From contig CAZGHF010000013.1 in the NCBI GenBank assembly GCA_964525595.1, forward strand, positions 1-16,194: a DNA stretch of 16,194 bases, written 5' to 3'. The notes beneath the pieces were generated by a model. The model searched no databases. It saw only the letters and a program-made list of their open reading frames with translations, and had not been told where the DNA came from. The translations under genes were made by a program, and so were the position numbers. This stretch comes from CAZGHF01 sp964525595 (GTDB lineage: Bacteria; Patescibacteriota; Minisyncoccia; UBA6257; GWB1-50-10). This document shows positions 12,465 to 16,194 of the stretch, piece after piece (position 1 is the first letter of the stretch; each line of letters begins with the position of its first letter).

Positions 12465-13154
12465 TCAATTATCCTGCGAGTGTTCCTTCCGCCATTTATT
12501 TATTTCCTTATGATTGCCGGAAAGTAAAACCGGCGGAACCCGATATTTCTTTTTCTTCCATTCCAAAACGGCTGGCCGGGTATAGTGGGGATATTCCAAA
12601 AAGTCCTTTTGCTCTTTCTTTGTAAGTTTACTGAAAAACGATTCTTCCTGAAGCGACTCCCATTTGATAACGCCGGGGATAAGCCGGGAAACCGCCGAGA
12701 TTATCGCCATTGCCGCAACGTCGCCGTCGGTCGTAATATAAGGCCCGATTGAGACTTCTTCCGCTTTCAAAATTTTTCTCACCCGCTCGTCTATCCCTTC
12801 GTAACGGCCGGAGATAAAAATAAAACTCTTGTGCTTCTTCGCCCAGCTGTAAGCCTTCTTCTGGTTAAACTGCTTGCCCTTTGCAGAGAGGATAAAAGTC
12901 CTGGCATTTTTGTTCCCTTTTTTCTTTTTAATAAAATCCACCGCTTTTAAAATCGGTTCCGGCTTCATTACCATCCCCGCTCCCCCACCAAAAGGCCGGT
13001 CATCGGTCATTTTGTGTTTGTCTTTCGCAAACCGCCGCGGATCCACAAAATTTATCTTTATAAGCTTTTTTTTCTGCGCCTTACCCAAAAGCGAAGAGTT
13101 AAGATATGACTCAAACGCCTCCGGGAAAATCGTTATTACATTAAAAGTTGTCAT
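12465..13154 (-). CDS. trmD: tRNA (guanine37-N1)-methyltransferase TrmD, variant knot motif
   Basis: TrmD methylates G37 of tRNAs reading codons that begin with C, using S-adenosylmethionine, and prevents frameshifting. The 229-aa product has VITIFPEAFESYL, DDRPFGGGAGMVMKPEP (51-67), SGRYEGIDERV (115-125), SRLIPG (156-161), YPHYTRP (188-194) and PPVLLSGNH (207-215), all family hallmarks. The knot segment that is usually SIGDYVLTGGELPAM reads SIGPYITTDGDVAAM (135-149). The position equivalent to catalytic Asp169 of the E. coli or Haemophilus enzyme is Glu171 (LQEESF), while the Arg154 equivalent (R157) is kept. The C-terminus is 10-25 residues shorter than usual. rimM and rplS, its common neighbours, are not next to it; rpsB-tsf follow instead. 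Confidence 0.95.
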   Translation of the reverse strand: MTTFNVITIFPEAFESYLNSSLLGKAQKKKLIKINFVDPRRFAKDKHKMTDDRPFGGGAGMVMKPEPILKAVDFIKKKKGNKNARTFILSAKGKQFNQKKAYSWAKKHKSFIFISGRYEGIDERVRKILKAEEVSIGPYITTDGDVAAMAIISAVSRLIPGVIKWESLQEESFFSKLTKKEQKDFLEYPHYTRPAVLEWKKKKYRVPPVLLSGNHKEINKWRKEHSQDN

Positions 13155-13186
13155 GCCTTCTATTATAAACTTTCTACTTCATTCCC

Positions 13187-13438
13187 TCACCAGCCAAAAT
13201 TTCCGCTCAAATAAATCAACTTCTTCCTCTTCGTCCTTGGAAATTTAACGAAAAATATCGAACTCAACCAATCTGCCACCCGAACAAATTGGGATTCAGA
13301 CAGCGACATTTTTCTATTTCCTTCGTCCTCATACGGCTGATTTATGCTTTCGCTCCAACAGGCTGATTCAAGAATAAAGAGAAAGTTTTTTGAGCTCAAA
13401 TTTCCAATCACCCCGAAGAAATTTGTTGGATATAACAA
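13187..13438 (-). other. Doubtful 83-codon open frame in the khpA-trmD gap
   Basis: The stretch 13155-13640 holds no secure gene. On the minus strand an 83-codon frame begins with TTG at 13438, with an internal ATG giving a 40-aa product (MSLSESQFVRVADWLSS onward, ending in a basic FPRTKRKKL stretch). No Shine-Dalgarno site, promoter or family match is visible. It could be a small gene, a decayed gene fragment or chance. The rest of the gap contains the 78-nt repeat and a terminator. Confidence 0.25.
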
Positions 13439-13500
13439 ATCCCGAAAGCAATCATTTGAGGAACATCTCGGAATCTTAAAAGATTATTACTGAAATGTGT

Positions 13501-13578
13501 GAACCAAAGATCTTTTCAAAAGACTAAAGACTTGGCTGTCGGCCCGGAGACAGTCTTTTGAAAAGGTGCTTTGGTGAG
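13501..13578 (-). repeat. 78-nt hairpin repeat, copy 2 (between khpA terminator and trmD)
   Basis: This is the better-paired copy: the outer arms ACCAAAG/CTTTGGT (7 bp), a perfect 13-bp arm TTTTCAAAAGACT with its complement, and an inner CTGTC/GACAG hairpin with a GC-rich loop (GGCCCGGA). It differs from copy 1 at 4 of 78 positions. The central 50 nt, including the loop, are identical in both. No target-site duplication is apparent at either copy. Confidence 0.85.
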
Positions 13579-13585
13579 CGCTTTA

Positions 13586-13627
13586 TCAAAGAAAAACCGC
13601 CCAGTCATTTGAGGGCGGCTTTTCTTT
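13586..13627 (-). terminator. Intrinsic terminator after khpA (bidirectional form)
   Basis: The minus strand shows an 8-bp stem (13620-13613 with 13602-13595, core GCCGCCC/GGGCGGT), a 10-nt loop, then TTTTCTTT. The plus strand also ends in a T-rich run, so it could work both ways. It lies 20 nt past the khpA stop. Confidence 0.85.
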
Positions 13628-13640
13628 TTTGGAAATTTGG

Positions 13641-13919
13641 TTAGGAATCCGTCCTTGGAGCTCTTGTCGAACCTTCCGGCTCTTCAATCTTTAAGTTCAC
13701 CCTTGCATTATTCTTGATACCGACGATTCTGAGAAGCGTCCTTATTGATTTCGCAGTCGAGCCCTGACGGCCAACAACCTGTCCCATGTCCTGTGAATGT
13801 ACCTTGAGCATAAGAAGCACTCCCATCTCATCCACTTTCCTGTCCACCTTCACATCGTCGGGGTGGTCAACTATGGACTTTACGAGAAACTCAAGAAATT
13901 CCTGATCAGCATTATTCAT
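13641..13919 (-). CDS. khpA: KhpA-type KH-domain RNA-binding protein
   Basis: The 92-aa protein consists of a single KH domain. The RNA-binding GxxG loop is GRQG in VVGRQGSTAKSIRTLLR (about residues 48-64), preceded by strands around VLLMLKVHSQDMG. The N-terminal FLEFLVKSIVDHPDDVKV is typical of KhpA (YlqC/UPF0109), a small global RNA-binding protein that in Firmicutes pairs with KhpB. The short Arg/Asp tail is unremarkable. The gene follows rpsP by 65 nt, the standard arrangement in many bacteria, and is closed by a terminator 20 nt downstream. No strong ribosome site is visible before the ATG. Confidence 0.93.
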   Translation of the reverse strand: MNNADQEFLEFLVKSIVDHPDDVKVDRKVDEMGVLLMLKVHSQDMGQVVGRQGSTAKSIRTLLRIVGIKNNARVNLKIEEPEGSTRAPRTDS

Positions 13920-13984
13920 CTCTAACGTTCTTCTGAATTTCGACCTTTCTCTGAATTACAGTTACTTACAAATTAACAAATATA

Positions 13985-14533
13985 CTATTCTGCGTCAATT
14001 TTTTTATCCGCCGTAGGGGCGGGCTTTTCTCCCTCGGGTTTCGCCTCTTCCTTAGGAGTTTCTTCCGGCTTGGATTCTTCGGGTTTGGGCTTTGTTTTTT
14101 CTTCCTTGGGTTTTTCTTCAGCGGGAGCGGATTCTTCTTTCGGCACTTCTTTGGTTTTCTCTTCTGCCGCAGACTCTTCCCCTGTTTTGGCTTTAGTAGC
14201 AGGAGCAGCGACAGCCTCTTCCTTATCTTTTTTATCCGCCACAGCCTCAGCGTCGGCGGGCTTTTTCTTCTTTGTGGAATGAACGGCTATTTTCGGCTCG
14301 TCTATAACGCCGGCCCGGATGAGAAGATTGTGAGCGCTGTCCGTTGGTTTCGCGCCAACTTTTAGCCAGTGCTCCACCTTCTCTTTTTTAATCTCAAAGT
14401 TTTTGCTGTGCGGGTCATACCAACCCAAGTCGTCAACAAATTTGCCGCCCAGTTTGGAACGCCGCTCGGCTACAACCACGCGAAAAGACGCCTGATGTTT
14501 TTTCCCTTGTCTTCTTAATTTTATTGCTAACAT
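13985..14533 (-). CDS. rpsP: 30S ribosomal protein S16 with long charged C-terminal tail
   Basis: S16 is a 30S assembly protein. The core, residues 1-80, begins MLAIKLRRQGKKHQASFRVV and includes VAERRSKLGGKFVDDLGWYD and KVEHWLKVGAKPTDSAHNLL, all diagnostic. A basic KKKK (88-91) is followed by about 90 residues made almost only of Lys, Glu, Ala and Pro, in loose PKEE/KPEE-like repeats. The total is 182 aa, versus the usual 80-90. The tail is probably disordered and solvent-exposed. The start at 14533 is chosen because homology begins there and a GGAGGA site (14548-14543) lies 9 nt upstream. The rpsP-khpA pair forms one unit between a promoter near 14630 and the terminator near 13600. Confidence 0.95.
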   Translation of the reverse strand: MLAIKLRRQGKKHQASFRVVVAERRSKLGGKFVDDLGWYDPHSKNFEIKKEKVEHWLKVGAKPTDSAHNLLIRAGVIDEPKIAVHSTKKKKPADAEAVADKKDKEEAVAAPATKAKTGEESAAEEKTKEVPKEESAPAEEKPKEEKTKPKPEESKPEETPKEEAKPEGEKPAPTADKKIDAE

Positions 14534-14546
14534 GCGAATTTTTCCT

Positions 14547-14595
14547 CCGAGCACAGCGAGGAGCTGAAAAATTCAGCATCCCGAGCACACCGAGG
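14547..14595. repeat. Direct repeat pair flanking a hairpin in the rpsP leader
   Basis: CCGAGCACAGCGAGG (14547-14561) recurs at 14581-14595 with 14 of 15 bases identical. Between them is a perfect 6-bp hairpin, GCTGAA/TTCAGC with a 3-nt loop (14563-14577). The first copy overlaps the rpsP Shine-Dalgarno region. Confidence 0.6.
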
Positions 14596-14616
14596 GATTA
14601 CCTTAAATACCAATAA

Positions 14617-14645
14617 ATAGTAATTAGAAACCGGAAATTAGTCAA
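14617..14645 (-). promoter_or_regulatory. Likely promoter of the rpsP-khpA unit
   Basis: On the minus strand TTGACT (14645-14640, 5 of 6), a 17-nt spacer and TACTAT (14622-14617, 4 of 6) lie between the upstream gene stop and the rpsP leader. The predicted leader is about 75 nt and contains the direct repeats and the hairpin. Confidence 0.5.
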
Positions 14646-14656
14646 ATTCCATCGGC

Positions 14657-16194
14657 TCAAACCACCTCGGCGTTATAACATTCGTCACAGTAAAGCGTGA
14701 ACCTTTCAGCCGGGTCAAATACGCTCTGAATTTCTTTTTCGCAACGCGCGCATTTTGTTTCATACGATTTATAACAACCAAAAATCCTTACTCTGTTGTC
14801 CATTCGCTCGTAGGGATGAAGAAGCGGAACAGGCAAACGATACCTCCGATAAAACGCAAGTTCTTGCGGAACAATTCTGAAAGGCCTGCCGGAATACTCC
14901 GAAAGAATCGCTTTCTGGAGTATGGAATCCTCTACTTCGTCTATGGAGAGCGGCACCTGTTCAGGTTTTAGCGTTGGTAAATTCTTAGGATCGCCTTCTG
15001 TCTCATCCTGCACATACCCTCCTATCTGTTTGACCCCTTTAGGTGTAAGAGGAAACGTGACACTCGCAAGAGTTATGTTGTATGCAAACGGAGAAAAGGA
15101 AATCGGAACACCGCGCCCATAGTCGCCTCTTTTGAGCATGGCAAGTTTAATGCAGTCAACCCTATCCCAATATTCATCGGGCTCATAAGGAATGTTCAGA
15201 ATATGGTACGACTTGTTCTCGAGACCAACACACCCGAAACAATTCTCACAATTTCTACAATTTAGGAGAAATTCGGATTCGGTAGCAAATTTTGACACGG
15301 CCGAAAACTTAACAGCAGACGACTGCGAGCCAACGTTTGTCGTCTCGTATAAATGATGAGAACTTCCTCCGGAAATAGTAACGTCCATAGAATTACTGTG
15401 GCTTAAAACCCCTTGAGAATGGCGTACATGCTCGGTTCCGGTAGCGTCAATAACGTCTTTGCAGTCCCGGGAATTTTTAATATACACGCCTTTTGCTCCT
15501 TCCGAAGAAAGGTTTTGACTTGCCCGAATCGGCTGGGACTTAACGAATGACCAAAAACGCTTGAGGAGGGCGCGGAGAGTGTCCTGATTGCCCGTATCCA
15601 GTGATTTCAATTTCTCCGCATAGGCCTCGCGGGAGAGCTGTTCGTTAAAAAAACAAAAACTCTTATTGCGAAGGTTTACACAGCCAAAACAGTCAGTACA
15701 ATTCCGACAATTGAAAAGAAATTTTGAATCAATACATTCTTGTGAAAAATAGATATAGGAAGAGTTAATAATCTGGTCTGACTTTATTGTTTCGTAAACA
15801 CGATTGCATTTTTTTACAAAGAACGTATCAAGACATTCTTGGCAATGAATGACACCATTTGAGTAGAGAACGTCTTCTGAGTAATAAACGCCCGTTGAAT
15901 AGTAAACATTCTTGGAACTGCGACCCCCCATTGAGTATTCGGCGTTTACATTAGAGGCTTCCCGCACGATTGCCGGCAAAGGGACGCGTTTCCGAAGTTC
16001 GTAGAGCTCTGACCAAAAAGACTTTGCCTCATCAGGCGCAAACCCAGTAAGCGTTGGATCAAAATCACTTGATTGGTAGTAAGGAACGTCAACAACGGGG
16101 AAGGGGCAACCGGGCGGAAATGAAGAAATTACCTTTTCACTATGGCTGGGAGCATTGCACGGACGCCAGCAAAAGCGAGTCAAATTAAAGGAAA
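14657..16194 (-). CDS. Large Cys-rich zinc-ribbon protein of unknown function, N-terminus off the window
   Basis: At least 511 residues are visible. The frame is still open at the right edge, and the TTG at 16183 is probably not the true start. The protein is rich in CxxC-type pairs. A module reading CRNCTDCFGCVNLRNKSF occurs in the first half, and a close relative (CRNCENCFGCVGLENKSY) in the second. Between and before them are short repeats with Ser, Asn and Tyr (NVYYSTGVYYSEDVLYSNG) that look like strands of a beta-helix. The last 32 residues hold a zinc ribbon (KCARC ... YCDECY). I know similar proteins as widespread hypotheticals in Patescibacteria; some are auto-labelled as CaiB/BaiF, which the sequence does not support. 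Homologues as I recall them have another zinc ribbon at the N-terminus, which would lie outside. No signal peptide is visible in the fragment. Confidence 0.8.
   Translation of the reverse strand, partial: SFNLTRFCWRPCNAPSHSEKVISSFPPGCPFPVVDVPYYQSSDFDPTLTGFAPDEAKSFWSELYELRKRVPLPAIVREASNVNAEYSMGGRSSKNVYYSTGVYYSEDVLYSNGVIHCQECLDTFFVKKCNRVYETIKSDQIINSSYIYFSQECIDSKFLFNCRNCTDCFGCVNLRNKSFCFFNEQLSREAYAEKLKSLDTGNQDTLRALLKRFWSFVKSQPIRASQNLSSEGAKGVYIKNSRDCKDVIDATGTEHVRHSQGVLSHSNSMDVTISGGSSHHLYETTNVGSQSSAVKFSAVSKFATESEFLLNCRNCENCFGCVGLENKSYHILNIPYEPDEYWDRVDCIKLAMLKRGDYGRGVPISFSPFAYNITLASVTFPLTPKGVKQIGGYVQDETEGDPKNLPTLKPEQVPLSIDEVEDSILQKAILSEYSGRPFRIVPQELAFYRRYRLPVPLLHPYERMDNRVRIFGCYKSYETKCARCEKEIQSVFDPAERFTLYCDECYNAEVV

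Noticed and set aside
11157..13578. Classical insertion sequence or transposon bounded by the two 78-nt repeats
   Set aside because: The repeats are in direct orientation, the DNA between them is ordinary trmD-rpsB-tsf, no transposase is present and no target duplication is seen.
16181..16183. TTG as the true start of the zinc-ribbon protein
   Set aside because: The frame continues open to the edge, there is no ribosome site, and homologues as I recall them begin with another zinc ribbon, so the gene is treated as truncated by the window.

Overview
The window looks like chromosomal DNA from a member of the Candidate Phyla Radiation (Patescibacteria, most likely Parcubacteria-like). The reasons are the compact gene packing, short versions of normally longer housekeeping proteins (81-aa AtpC, 123-aa AtpH, 146-aa EF-Ts), a DUF5667-type secreted protein, a large Cys-rich zinc-ribbon protein of a kind I associate with this group, and moderate GC. 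This placement is inference from gene content; no rRNA is present. Every supported gene lies on the minus strand, so transcription runs from high to low coordinates.

Right end (14657-16194): a Cys-rich, zinc-ribbon-bearing protein of unknown function whose N-terminus lies beyond the window. It is followed by the rpsP-khpA unit (13641-14533) with a recognisable promoter and an intrinsic terminator. A 486-nt stretch without a secure gene then carries a 78-nt structured repeat. Next come trmD, rpsB and tsf (11254-13154), with a second copy of the same 78-nt repeat just downstream of tsf.

Middle (9034-11134): a small membrane-anchored protein runs straight into a tight tRNA array (Tyr-GUA, Thr-UGU, Thr-GGU). 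This is followed by an unrecognised 406-aa protein and rpmG (L33), which is missed by simple ORF calling because it is short. Several intergenic gaps here hold degenerate repeats with a strict 7-nt period.

Left-centre: an isolated GC-rich 194-aa orphan gene (8261-8845) has its own near-consensus promoter, strong Shine-Dalgarno site and very strong terminator. It sits directly upstream of a complete F1Fo ATP synthase operon, atpZ-atpB-atpE-atpF-atpH-atpA-atpG-atpD-atpC (1886-8136). The c subunit has residues expected for proton rather than sodium coupling.

Left end: tRNA-Trp, a secreted DUF5667-type protein with three Cys-pair motifs, and the N-terminal part of a membrane-anchored beta-propeller-like protein that runs off the left edge.

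Functionally, the window combines energy conversion (ATP synthase) with translation (S2, S16, L33, EF-Ts, TrmD, KhpA, four tRNAs). The most unusual items are the GC-rich orphan cassette in front of the ATP synthase operon, the duplicated 78-nt hairpin element near translation genes, and the heptamer-period intergenic repeats.
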